Source: Flavobacteriales bacterium
GTDB lineage: Bacteria > Bacteroidota > Bacteroidia > Flavobacteriales > Flavobacteriaceae
DNA: 34,956 bases
Assembly: GCA_026996605.1 (NCBI GenBank)
Contig: JALWLE010000127.1
Span: 1 to 34,956, forward strand
Direction: 5' to 3'
Position 1 is the stretch's first letter, and every line of letters starts with the position of its first letter. Positions 7,900 through 15,794 of this stretch are shown here, in pieces. The notes under the pieces are model-generated. The model saw nothing but the letters and a program-made list of their open reading frames with translations, did no database searches and had not been told where the DNA came from. The translations under genes and the position numbers were made by a program.

Positions 7900-8624
7900 G
7901 CATTTGTTGTTTCATTCATTTCATCACTAACCACCAAGCCGTCTTTAAGTCGTATGATACGTTTGGCATGTTCGGCGATATCTTCTTCATGAGTAACCAG
8001 TACAATTGTATGTCCTTTACGATGTAAATCGTTAAACAGTTCCATAATTTCTTCAGACGTTTTAGAATCGAGATTTCCTGTTGGTTCATCGGCTAAAATG
8101 ATAGACGGATTGTTAACCAGTGCACGAGCTACGGCAACGCGTTGGCGTTGTCCCCCTGATAACTCGTTGGGCTTGTGTGTCATACGGTCGGCAAGCCCGA
8201 CGGTTTTTAAAACTTCTTTGGCACGTTCTGTTCGTTGAGCTTTGGACTTGCCGGCATAAACCAATGGCAGCGCTACATTGTCCAATGCAGTGGTTCGCGG
8301 CAACAGATTAAAGGTCTGAAAGACAAAACCAATTTCTTTATTCCGGATTTTAGCCAATTCGTTATCACTTAATTTTTCAACTTCCTGTCCATTGAGCCGG
8401 TATTTGCCCGAAGTAGGTGTGTCCAATGCTCCGATAATATTCATTAAGGTCGATTTACCACTTCCCGAAGGACCCATTAAGGCAACATATTCGCCACGAT
8501 CAATATTTAGATTTATACCGCGGAGGGCTTTGACGGTTTCGTTACCCATTTTAAAGTGGCGTTGTATGTCTTTGAGTTCTATGACCGGATTATTTTGAGG
8601 GGCTGAGAGTTTGTTGTGGTTCAT
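7896..8624 (-). CDS. ABC transporter ATP-binding protein, MacB/LolD type
   Basis: ATPase subunit of 242 aa. Walker [10 protein letters not shown] is at 51-59, Q-loop at VFQTFNLLP, signature LSGGQRQRV from 155, Walker [13 protein letters not shown] with Glu180, and the H-loop LVTHEE. The [19 protein letters not shown] stretch and the DEPTGNLDS Walker B are typical of the MacB/LolD/FtsE group, which works with FtsX-like permeases in lipoprotein sorting, mechanotransmission or efflux. No such permease is adjacent, so its partner is encoded elsewhere. It overlaps xth by four bases. Which of the LolD-like roles applies cannot be decided here. Confidence 0.9.
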   Translation of the reverse strand: MNHNKLSAPQNNPVIELKDIQRHFKMGNETVKALRGINLNIDRGEYVALMGPSGSGKSTLMNIIGALDTPTSGKYRLNGQEVEKLSDNELAKIRNKEIGFVFQTFNLLPRTTALDNVALPLVYAGKSKAQRTERAKEVLKTVGLADRMTHKPNELSGGQRQRVAVARALVNNPSIILADEPTGNLDSKTSEEIMELFNDLHRKGHTIVLVTHEEDIAEHAKRIIRLKDGLVVSDEMNETTNA

Positions 8625-8672
8625 TGTAAAATTCGTTTATTAATTTGTGCTACGAATTATAATTCTGCATTC

Positions 8673-8772
8673 AATTTGAGGAATTGAGGATTTTATCTGC
8701 TTCATAGGTTATTAGGTTCTTTGAGGTTTGTTTACTACTTCATTGTTTACTTCTATATGTAATTTGAGGAAT
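8673..8772. repeat. TTTGAGGAATTGAGG-type short repeats between panC and the ABC gene
   Basis: AATTTGAGGAATTGAGGA (8673 region) and AATTTGAGGAATT (8761 region) match words at 7071 and, inverted, at 15648 and 15757. The rest of this 189-base gap is AT-rich, with no gene, tRNA or good promoter seen. Confidence 0.5.
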
Positions 8773-8813
8773 TTTTTTAATTTCAAGACATATGTTCATT
8801 TTCTCATTACTCA

Positions 8814-9668
8814 CTACTTACTTATCAATTCAATATTATCAATCAATCGAATCTCTCCTGCATACACAACGATAAATCCCCGATATTTGTTACCGGTTAT
8901 TTTTTGGGTTGCCGGTTTTAGAGTTTGTTCATCAGCTATCTCAAAATATTCGAGCTTTAAATATGCGTGGGCATCAATGGTATTCTCGACAAATTTTTTG
9001 ATCGTATCAATATTTTCTTTTTCAAATAAAACGGCACTTTGTTTCAATACTTGATAAATAAAAGGAGCTGCTGCTCTATGATGTTGCGTTAGCCGGCGGT
9101 TACGCGAGCTCATGGCTAAACCATCCGGTTCACGGTAAATGGGTATAGGAATAATCTTAATAGGCAAATGATGTTTTTCGACCAATTTTTTGATGATTTG
9201 TAACTGTTGAAAATCTTTTTCACCAAAATATGCCTTATCCGGTTGTACCACTTCGAACAATTTTTTGACCACAGTGCCAACGCCGTCAAAATGTCCCGGG
9301 CGATGTTTACCTTCCATCTCATTTTCCAAGCCATCAAAATCAAAATGTTCACTTTGAATTTTCCCGTCATAAAAATCTTCTGCATCGGGGTAAAATATGA
9401 TAATTTCGGGAGATAGTTCTTTCAGTAATGACATATCCGTTTTAAAAGTACGCGGATATTTTTTTAAATCATCCGGATTGTCAAACTGGGTCGGATTGAC
9501 AAATATGCTGACAACCGTTTTATCGTTGTCTTTCAGTGAATTTTTTACCAAAGCTAAATGTCCTTGATGTAAAGCACCCATGGTTGGCACAAAACCGATA
9601 GATTTCCCTTGATTTTTGAGTGATTCGATATAATTTTTAAGCTCTTTTTTATAGCGGAATACTTTCAT
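8814..9668 (-). CDS. panC: Pantothenate synthetase (pantoate-beta-alanine ligase)
   Basis: Condenses pantoate and beta-alanine with ATP to form pantothenate, the last step of vitamin B5 synthesis; cytosolic. The protein is 284 aa from the Met of MKVFRYKKELKNYI, the normal length; an upstream Met (9689) would add only seven residues that do not look like part of the family. Nucleotidylyltransferase motifs are present: PTMGALHQGHLALVK (HxGH), the pantoate/ATP loop YFGEKDFQQLQ, and the KMSKS-like MSSRNRRL. panD, often its neighbour, is not adjacent. It is divergent from the starch-synthase-like gene at 9761, with a 92-base shared upstream region. Confidence 0.96.
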   Translation of the reverse strand: MKVFRYKKELKNYIESLKNQGKSIGFVPTMGALHQGHLALVKNSLKDNDKTVVSIFVNPTQFDNPDDLKKYPRTFKTDMSLLKELSPEIIIFYPDAEDFYDGKIQSEHFDFDGLENEMEGKHRPGHFDGVGTVVKKLFEVVQPDKAYFGEKDFQQLQIIKKLVEKHHLPIKIIPIPIYREPDGLAMSSRNRRLTQHHRAAAPFIYQVLKQSAVLFEKENIDTIKKFVENTIDAHAYLKLEYFEIADEQTLKPATQKITGNKYRGFIVVYAGEIRLIDNIELISK

Positions 9669-9727
9669 TATGAAAAATTTAACTAGCAACCAATGTTGAT
9701 GAGCTTCAAATATACATCAAAATTTTG

Positions 9728-9735
9728 TATCTTTG
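9728..9735 (+). promoter_or_regulatory. -7 element upstream of the starch-synthase-like gene
   Basis: TATCTTTG matches TAnnTTTG, 25 nt before the ATG at 9761. No TTG is found at the usual 17-23 nt upstream, so the promoter is only half supported. Confidence 0.45.
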
Positions 9736-9760
9736 TAAATCAATAACAAGCCTTAGTTTT

Positions 9761-10591
9761 ATGAAATCTAAAAACTTTTTAATTGCTTCATCGGGTATTT
9801 ATCCGTATATGAGCCATAATGATACTGCTAATCTGGCTTACAAGATAGCCCGTTCCGCCAATAGTAAAGGTGCTCAAATCAGAATGTTTATGCCAAGGTT
9901 TGGTACGGTAAATGAGCGGAAGCACCAGTTGCACGAAGTGATTCGGTTATCGGGCGTCAATATTGTAATCAATGATGACGATATGCCATTGATTATCAAA
10001 GTAGCATCTATTCCCAAAGAACGTATGCAGGTGTATTTTATAGATAATGATGAGTTTTTTAAACGTAAAGCGGTTTTTGCTGATGATGATAACCAATTGT
10101 TTGAAGACAATGACGGTAGAGCCGTTTTTTTTACAAAAGGCATAGTCGAAACGGTTAAAAAACTAAAATGGCGCCCGGATTATATCTTGGTATTTGATTG
10201 GTTTTCAAGCTTATTACCTTTATACATTAAAACATTTTATAAGAATGAGCCTTTATTTCACGATAGTAAAATTTATATTGTTTTATCAAATGAAACCTTT
10301 GAAAAACCCATGTCTGAAAACTTAAAAGACAAGTTGGTTTTTGATGAATTGCCACAAGAATTTATTGAAAAATATAAGGAACCTACCGAAATAAACCTAT
10401 TAAAAAACGCCATTGATTTGGCTGACGGAGTTATTGTCCGAACTAAAAATATGCCCGAAGCTATTGCTCAGCATCTTAAAGGAAAAGATTTAGATGTTGT
10501 CGACGTATCCGATATGGACTTAGATGAGAATGAAAGTGAATTAAAAGCACGAATCATCGAAGCGTTTGGCGAAAAATCAACGGCTAATTAA
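9761..10591 (+). CDS. Glycogen/starch synthase-like protein, N-terminal GT5 domain only
   Basis: 276 aa, about half of a full GlgA. It resembles the short 'glycogen synthase' of Flavobacteriia, which corresponds to the N-terminal Rossmann domain of GT5 enzymes. The N-terminus FLIASSGIYPYMSHNDTANL occupies the place of the GlgA opening, but the ADP-glucose-binding K-T-G-G-L motif is absent. No C-terminal GT-B half follows. The ATG at 9761 is chosen because it begins the conserved part and follows the -7 box; the upstream Met at 9725 would lie before that box. Its TAA overlaps the ATG of the DUF4270 gene (TAATG). I infer a structural or regulatory role rather than glycogen synthesis. Confidence 0.8.
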   Translation: MKSKNFLIASSGIYPYMSHNDTANLAYKIARSANSKGAQIRMFMPRFGTVNERKHQLHEVIRLSGVNIVINDDDMPLIIKVASIPKERMQVYFIDNDEFFKRKAVFADDDNQLFEDNDGRAVFFTKGIVETVKKLKWRPDYILVFDWFSSLLPLYIKTFYKNEPLFHDSKIYIVLSNETFEKPMSENLKDKLVFDELPQEFIEKYKEPTEINLLKNAIDLADGVIVRTKNMPEAIAQHLKGKDLDVVDVSDMDLDENESELKARIIEAFGEKSTAN

Positions 10592-12189
10592 TGTTTTACC
10601 AAATTTTATTTAAAAGACTATTTATGTTAAACAAACGAAACGGTTTTATCATACTGCTTATAGCGGTTATGTTAAATATTTCTTGTAAAAAAGATTTTAC
10701 AACCATAGGAAATAATATGATTGACAAGCCTTTATTTAAAGGTAAATTGTATCAAGACGGCTTAGTCAGAATATATGATCAACGTGTCGATAAGGTCATG
10801 AGTACGGCATCAACCGGTATAGCCGGTAGTAACTTACCTATTGCCTCATTGGGTATTTATAAAGATAATAAATTCGGTACGCTTACGGCAGATATTGTTA
10901 GTGATATAATGCCTGATCCTATAAAATTCAGTCAAGAATTTGGAGACAATGTCAAAATACTTGGGGCAAGACTGTTAGTACCTTATTTTTCTCACACCAA
11001 AGTTGAAAACGATGAAACAATTTACGAATTGGATTCAATATTCGGCAGTCATAAATTTGAGATAAAAATATTTGAACAAACTTTTCTTTTACCCTCTTTT
11101 GACCCGAATACCGATTTAGAAAACAGAAGGCATTATTATTCCGATTTTGATTTCAACTCGTTTAAAGGGACCATGATTGCTGACACTATTGACTTTAATG
11201 TTAGTAATGAATCTTATATCACTTATCAACGTGAAAGTGACGGAACCTTTAAATTAGATGATGATGGTGAGAAAATCATTAAAGATTCATTGGGTCCTCA
11301 TATGATAATTGAGTTGGATACGACTTTTTTCAGGCACAAAATATTTGATCACTCCGGTGAGGATATATTGACTAATACGGAACGGTTTAAAGATTATTTT
11401 CGAGGTATATACATGGAAGCTATTAGTGATAACGGTGAAGGTTTGTTTATGCAATTAGGCTTTAATAATGCAAAAATATTAGTGCAATATACCGAAGAAC
11501 AAACAGACGACAACGGCACACCTAACGATACATCTGATGATACGATTGAAACGGTTTATAAAGAATTAAATATGAAGTTGGGAAACACCCTTGTTAATCA
11601 TTATAACAACAATTTGACCGGTTATGCACAAACAACACTCAATAATAGTGATTTGATAAATGGTGATGAAGAAATTGTTTTAAAAGGAGATGCCGGATCT
11701 GAAGCAGTTATTCAATTATTTGACGAACAACAATTGCGTGATTTGCGTTTATCCGATTGGATGATTAACAGAGCCGAGCTTTATTTTTATGTCGATAAAA
11801 CTGCTACGGCAGACATGTTGGCACAAACCAATCGTTTATTTTTATATGATTACGACAATTCTAATTTTTTAATTGACTTAAATGCTCCGGAGAATATGCC
11901 GGATAATGATTATAAAGAATTTAATGGAAAACTGGAAACAGATAATGATGGAAATTCATATTATAAGTTTGGTATCACCAGACATATTCGGAATATAGTA
12001 AAACGGGATTCTACAAATGTAAAGCTGGGACTTAGGGTAACCAGTGATGTCCATATTCCCTTAAAGATTGATGATATTTTTAGAGATCCGGATGCTTACA
12101 ATCCTAAAGGCGTTATTCTATATGGTAATCAAACCGCCAATACAAGTTTAAAGCCCATATTAAAAATTTATTATTCAGATCCTGAGTAA
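10591..12189 (+). CDS. DUF4270 family lipoprotein
   Basis: Predicted lipoprotein of 532 aa, of the flavobacterial DUF4270 type; function unknown to me. The hydrophobic stretch FIILLIAVMLNISC ends in a lipobox Cys, followed by KKDFTTIGNNMIDKP, a typical opening of this family. The ATG at 10591 overlaps the stop of the preceding gene. The ATG at 10624 (MLNKRNGF) would give a compact 21-residue lipoprotein signal and is equally plausible. The body is rich in Asp and Asn, with DDNGTPNDTSDD at about 310. A terminator lies downstream at 12252. Linkage to the starch-synthase-like gene suggests a shared process. Confidence 0.85.
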   Translation: MFYQILFKRLFMLNKRNGFIILLIAVMLNISCKKDFTTIGNNMIDKPLFKGKLYQDGLVRIYDQRVDKVMSTASTGIAGSNLPIASLGIYKDNKFGTLTADIVSDIMPDPIKFSQEFGDNVKILGARLLVPYFSHTKVENDETIYELDSIFGSHKFEIKIFEQTFLLPSFDPNTDLENRRHYYSDFDFNSFKGTMIADTIDFNVSNESYITYQRESDGTFKLDDDGEKIIKDSLGPHMIIELDTTFFRHKIFDHSGEDILTNTERFKDYFRGIYMEAISDNGEGLFMQLGFNNAKILVQYTEEQTDDNGTPNDTSDDTIETVYKELNMKLGNTLVNHYNNNLTGYAQTTLNNSDLINGDEEIVLKGDAGSEAVIQLFDEQQLRDLRLSDWMINRAELYFYVDKTATADMLAQTNRLFLYDYDNSNFLIDLNAPENMPDNDYKEFNGKLETDNDGNSYYKFGITRHIRNIVKRDSTNVKLGLRVTSDVHIPLKIDDIFRDPDAYNPKGVILYGNQTANTSLKPILKIYYSDPE

Positions 12190-12251
12190 AAAAATTACAG
12201 TTTGTTTCTAAGATTATGATATAGGCATAATAATAAAAGATTGTCAATGAT

Positions 12252-12289
12252 AAAAACCTGTCTAATTCAAAAATTTAGGTAGGTTTTTT
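12252..12289 (+). terminator. Rho-independent terminator after DUF4270
   Basis: AAAAACCTGTCTAA (12252-12265) pairs with TTAGGTAGGTTTTTT (12275-12289), with two non-Watson-Crick positions and a 9-nt loop, ending in a T run. Confidence 0.7.
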
Positions 12290-12386
12290 AATAAATGTCT
12301 GATTTTGTAAAAAAACTGACTAATTATTGTAACATTATTGCTAATTATTCGTATTTTTAACAGCTAATCCTTAAAAAAACTAACTT

Positions 12387-13304
12387 ATGATTGCCACACC
12401 TATTTTAATATTTTTTGCTATTATTATTTTAGCAAGCGGTTTATTTATTGTTAAACAACAAACTGCTATGGTTATTGAGCGATTGGGAAAATTTCATTCG
12501 GTGCGTTATGCCGGATTGAATTTTAAAATCCCTTTAATTGATACCAAATCGCGTCCTATCAATTTGCGTATTCAACAGTTGGATGTTATTGTCGAAACCA
12601 AAACCAAAGATGATGTTTTTGTTCATTTAAAAGTTTCGACACAGTTTCAGATACCCAAAGATCGCGTCAAAGATGCTTATTACAAATTGGAAGATCCTTC
12701 GGCACAAATTACTTCTTATATTTTTGATGTAGTACGGGCGGAAGTTCCCAAAATGCGACTGGATGATGTCTTTGAACGTAAAGATGATATCGCTGTTGCC
12801 ATTAAAAGTGAATTGAATGACGCGATGATGGAGTACGGATACAATATTATCAAAACTTTGGTTACCGATATAGACCCCGATGCTCAAGTAAAAGCAGCGA
12901 TGAACCGTATCAATGCTGCCGAACGTGAAAAAGTTGCCGCACAATACGAAGGAGATGCCCAACGAATTTTAATAGTTGAACGCGCCAAAGCCGAAGCCGA
13001 AAGTAAACGCCTGCAAGGTAAAGGTATTGCCGACCAACGCCGTGAAATTGCCCGTGGTTTGGAAGAATCGGTTGATGTCTTAAACCGAGCCGGTATCAAT
13101 CCGCAAGAAGCATCGGCATTGATTGTGATTACACAACATTATGATACATTGCAAGCTATCGGTCAAGATACAAAGTCTAATTTGATATTGTTACCTAACA
13201 ACCCGAATGCTGCCAGTGAAATGCTCAATGATATGGTAGTGTCGTTGGTTGCCGCAAATAAAATCAATAATGCCGATATGGAAAAGAATGACGACCAAAA
13301 ATAA
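12387..13304 (+). CDS. SPFH/Band 7 (stomatin-like) membrane protein, QmcA type
   Basis: 305 aa. One N-terminal membrane segment (residues about 3-22, PILIFFAIIILASGLFIV) is followed by the SPFH domain: QQTAMVIERLGKFHSV, GLNFKIPLIDT, and QLDVIVETKTKDDVFVHL. A coiled-coil stretch begins at NRINAAEREKVAAQYEGDAQ and runs through the Ala/Glu-rich RAKAEAESKRLQGKG. Such proteins form large membrane rings or microdomains that organise and protect other membrane proteins, often with the FtsH protease. No NfeD gene, a common partner, is adjacent. A weak promoter (TTG at 12327, TATTTTTA at 12352) may precede it. A bidirectional terminator follows. Confidence 0.93.
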   Translation: MIATPILIFFAIIILASGLFIVKQQTAMVIERLGKFHSVRYAGLNFKIPLIDTKSRPINLRIQQLDVIVETKTKDDVFVHLKVSTQFQIPKDRVKDAYYKLEDPSAQITSYIFDVVRAEVPKMRLDDVFERKDDIAVAIKSELNDAMMEYGYNIIKTLVTDIDPDAQVKAAMNRINAAEREKVAAQYEGDAQRILIVERAKAEAESKRLQGKGIADQRREIARGLEESVDVLNRAGINPQEASALIVITQHYDTLQAIGQDTKSNLILLPNNPNAASEMLNDMVVSLVAANKINNADMEKNDDQK

Positions 13305-13322
13305 CAGTGTCGCTTTTTAAAG

Positions 13323-13358
13323 AAAAAATCCCCTATTTTTTGACAGGGGATTTTTTTT
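13323..13358. terminator. Bidirectional terminator between the SPFH and carbonic-anhydrase-like genes
   Basis: AAAAAATCCCCT (13323-13334) and AGGGGATTTTTT (13345-13356) form a 12-bp stem with a 10-nt loop, with T runs on both strands between convergent genes. Confidence 0.85.
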
Positions 13359-13364
13359 ATGAAA

Positions 13365-13760
13365 TCAAAATACCTTCTTGACTTTCCAATTTTTTCCAAC
13401 CCATAAACCTACAATTTCATCGACGTCAAATTTCATTTTTTTAACCCGTTTAATGGCTTTTTTTAATTGCTTGAGCTGAACGGCTTTTTTCTCTGGATTG
13501 CCGGCACAGTCATAATGAGCTACTATAAAAATATGACGTGAATGATGTTTATTGACAGAAATATTTAAACGATATTTAATGGCTTCAACCAAAACTTTGT
13601 TTTTATTTTCAGCCAATATTTTAACGGGACCGGCTTCGGTTATCATATCTGGATAGTCTATATCATAATGTCCTATAATCCATTCCAAGACCGGTAATTG
13701 TGTTCTACCGTCCATACAGTTGATGACACTTGCAAATTTGTTAATATCTAAATTTTCCAT
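13365..13760 (-). CDS. Small beta-carbonic-anhydrase-like protein
   Basis: 131 aa. It shows the two zinc motifs of beta-carbonic anhydrases: CxDxR as CMDGR (Cys15, Asp17, Arg19) and HxxC as HYDC (His82, Cys85). Between them ITEAGPVKIL resembles the segment that follows in the family. The 67-residue gap between motifs is close to the 55-60 of E. coli enzymes, but the whole protein is only about 60% of the usual 200-220 aa. There is no signal peptide. It lies 22 bases downstream of the C1 peptidase gene, so the two may be co-transcribed. Zinc binding is likely; carbonic anhydrase activity is not shown. Confidence 0.75.
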   Translation of the reverse strand: MENLDINKFASVINCMDGRTQLPVLEWIIGHYDIDYPDMITEAGPVKILAENKNKVLVEAIKYRLNISVNKHHSRHIFIVAHYDCAGNPEKKAVQLKQLKKAIKRVKKMKFDVDEIVGLWVGKNWKVKKVF

Positions 13761-13782
13761 ACTAAACTGTTTAACATTTTTT

Positions 13783-15006
13783 TTATTTAATACCTAATTT
13801 CTTTTTCAAATCTTTGGGTAATACATCTTTATGTACAAAAATATTTATGGTTTTGGCTCTAAAATATGGGTAAGATGCTAAAAAATAGCCGTTAAGATCG
13901 TTGTATTTAGTACCCCATGAGTTTTTTACTACGAAATATTTTGTACCTTTTTGGTCTTTAACAATCCCGACAATATGCATGCCGTGGTCGTCTGTGGTTT
14001 CACCGTTTTCGAATGCTTCTTGGCGTTCTTGAGAGTTAACCCACTGCTCTTTAACCGGTTGGTAAAATGCATTTGGCACCTTTTCACCGTTGTCATCAAA
14101 AAATAAATCTTTGCTTTTACGATCTTGTACTGTTCGTTTATCTGTCGGCAATATAGCCAATCCTTTGCGGTGTGAAAATCCTTTTTCGGAGACATCAGCA
14201 CCCCAAGCAAAAGTGTAGCCCTTCATAATAGCGTCATTGGCAATTTTCATTAGTTCGTCTAAAGGAACATTGTAGGTTGTATGCATTTGCCAATTATCAG
14301 GAATTTCCATGGCAAAGGCTTTGTAATAAGGGTGATGTGTAAAGGATGTTAATTCAACATAATCGTCCATATTTAAGTCTAAATGTTTGGCAAAAGATTT
14401 TGGTGTAAAGGTTTTTCCGTCGGCTTTAAAAGTAAAGTCTTCAGTATTATCCGGAACTTGACCTAAATAGGCATCGACAACATCGGCAAAAGCTTTTTTC
14501 CATGATTTAGTCAATTTGTTATTTTGCGGTTTATTTTTCAATGCATTGACCATTCCGGATAAAACAGCTTGCAATTCAGCGTGATTGTGTTTTTTGCCAC
14601 CATATACTTTACCCGGATATGCGTATTCAGGTACAATACCGTAATGCCGGATTACCCAAGGGATATCATGAAACTCACCACCTTCATCAAAATTTGAATG
14701 TCCGTTCATCAACAAGTAATTGCGAGCTTTGCCTAAATAAGCATTACGAGCAATCCACATTTCAGATAAATTGTAAGGTTCTTTACCCTTGCGTAACAAT
14801 TCGGATTCTAAAAATGATAAACCTGAAAAACTCCAACATGTTCCGGTACGATTTTGGTTTTTTACCGGTGTGGCATCAAGATGCTTAACCGTTGTAAAAA
14901 CATATTTACTGTTTTTGGTATTGGTAAAAGTTTTTTGATCGCTGATTTGTGCAGATATATGTAAATTGCTTATAATTAACACGATAAGTAAAAAATATTT
15001 ATTCAT
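13783..15006 (-). CDS. Secreted C1-family cysteine peptidase (bleomycin hydrolase/PepC-like)
   Basis: 407 aa with a Sec signal peptide (MNKYFLLIVLIISNLHISAQ), so periplasmic or exported, unlike the cytosolic PepC and bleomycin hydrolase it resembles. The papain-fold catalytic set is complete: Gln51 and Cys57 in VKNQNRTGTCWSFSG, His344 in DHGMHIVGI and Asn362 in VVKNSWG. The family is usually a broad aminopeptidase with a self-compartmentalised hexamer. The gene is followed after 22 bases by the carbonic-anhydrase-like gene on the same strand. I found no convincing promoter upstream. Confidence 0.92.
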   Translation of the reverse strand: MNKYFLLIVLIISNLHISAQISDQKTFTNTKNSKYVFTTVKHLDATPVKNQNRTGTCWSFSGLSFLESELLRKGKEPYNLSEMWIARNAYLGKARNYLLMNGHSNFDEGGEFHDIPWVIRHYGIVPEYAYPGKVYGGKKHNHAELQAVLSGMVNALKNKPQNNKLTKSWKKAFADVVDAYLGQVPDNTEDFTFKADGKTFTPKSFAKHLDLNMDDYVELTSFTHHPYYKAFAMEIPDNWQMHTTYNVPLDELMKIANDAIMKGYTFAWGADVSEKGFSHRKGLAILPTDKRTVQDRKSKDLFFDDNGEKVPNAFYQPVKEQWVNSQERQEAFENGETTDDHGMHIVGIVKDQKGTKYFVVKNSWGTKYNDLNGYFLASYPYFRAKTINIFVHKDVLPKDLKKKLGIK

Positions 15007-15193
15007 TATTTTAAAGTTTTTATATTTGATGGCTAAAAATAAGCATATTTTTCAAAAACAGAACTTTATTTTGTTGAAATTTTAGAATAATTAACACAAG
15101 TAAGCTGTTTTCATAGCAAATAGACATTATGTACATTACTAACGTATATATTTATAAACTATTGTCTCATATTACGTGGTCTGATTTTAGTTA

Positions 15194-15223
15194 TTGCAGG
15201 TATAAAAATAATGTGTATTTTTG
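15194..15223 (+). promoter_or_regulatory. Promoter of thioredoxin
   Basis: TTG (15194-15196), 19-nt spacer, TATTTTTG (15216-15223), a full match to the Bacteroidota TTG / TAnnTTTG consensus, 37 nt before the ATG. Confidence 0.7.
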
Positions 15224-15260
15224 CACAAAATTTAGATTAATCATTAAAAATTAGATAAAT

Positions 15261-15590
15261 ATGCCAGTAGTAGTTACGGATCAAACATTTGAAGATGTCG
15301 TTTTAAAATCCGACAAACCCGTTATCGTTGATTTTTGGGCCGTATGGTGTGGCCCATGTCGAATGGTAGCACCGGTTATGGACCAGTTGGAAAAAAAATA
15401 CGGCGATAAAATTGTTGTAGCCAAAGTCGATGTCGATAAAGAACAAAAATATGCCGCTGAATACGGCGTAAGAAACATTCCGACCATTTTGGTTTTTCAA
15501 AATGGCGAAGCTATCGGCCGTCAAGTCGGTGTGGCGCCCTTTGAGGTATTTGACAAAGCTATTAGCCAATTGGTTGGTGACGAAGCTTAA
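15261..15590 (+). CDS. trxA: Thioredoxin
   Basis: Cytosolic disulfide reductase of 109 aa, the standard size. It has the active site WCGPC (Trp29, Cys30, Cys33) after IVDFWAV, and the cis-proline loop NIPT with Pro74. Asp24 of the buried acidic position is kept. There is no signal peptide. It has its own promoter (15194-15223) and terminator (15611-15643), so it is transcribed alone. No Shine-Dalgarno precedes the ATG, in keeping with most genes here. Confidence 0.97.
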   Translation: MPVVVTDQTFEDVVLKSDKPVIVDFWAVWCGPCRMVAPVMDQLEKKYGDKIVVAKVDVDKEQKYAAEYGVRNIPTILVFQNGEAIGRQVGVAPFEVFDKAISQLVGDEA

Positions 15591-15610
15591 AATTGTTTTT
15601 AATAAATCAA

Positions 15611-15643
15611 TTCAGCCGGCGGTATTGCCGGCTGAATTTTTTT
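15611..15643 (+). terminator. Rho-independent terminator of thioredoxin
   Basis: TTCAGCCGGC (15611-15620) and GCCGGCTGAA (15627-15636) form a perfect 10-bp stem with a 6-nt loop and a T run. Confidence 0.9.
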
Positions 15644-15647
15644 ATAA

Positions 15648-15774
15648 AATTTCCTCATTTCCTCAAATTTAAAGCAGGAAAAAAAGTTTCAAATAATGGA
15701 TAATCATCAAAGAACATAATAAAATCAGAAGCATCTAAATCTGAAACGAATAAAAAACCCTCAATTCCTCAAAT
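15648..15774. repeat. Inverted TTTGAGGAATTGAGG words upstream of prfC
   Basis: AATTTCCTCATTTCCTCAAA (from 15648) and CCTCAATTCCTCAAATAA (from 15758) are reverse complements of the words at 7071, 8673 and 8761. This 151-base gap shows no good promoter. Confidence 0.5.
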
Positions 15775-15794
15775 AAACACATAACCAATAAACT

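Noticed and set aside
9696-9735. TTG at 9696 as -33 box for the starch-synthase-like gene
   Set aside because: The 29-nt distance to TATCTTTG is too long for the 17-23 nt consensus.
12627-12962. Minus-strand 111-codon frame inside the SPFH gene
   Set aside because: Complete overlap with a well-supported gene; composition is that of an antisense shadow.
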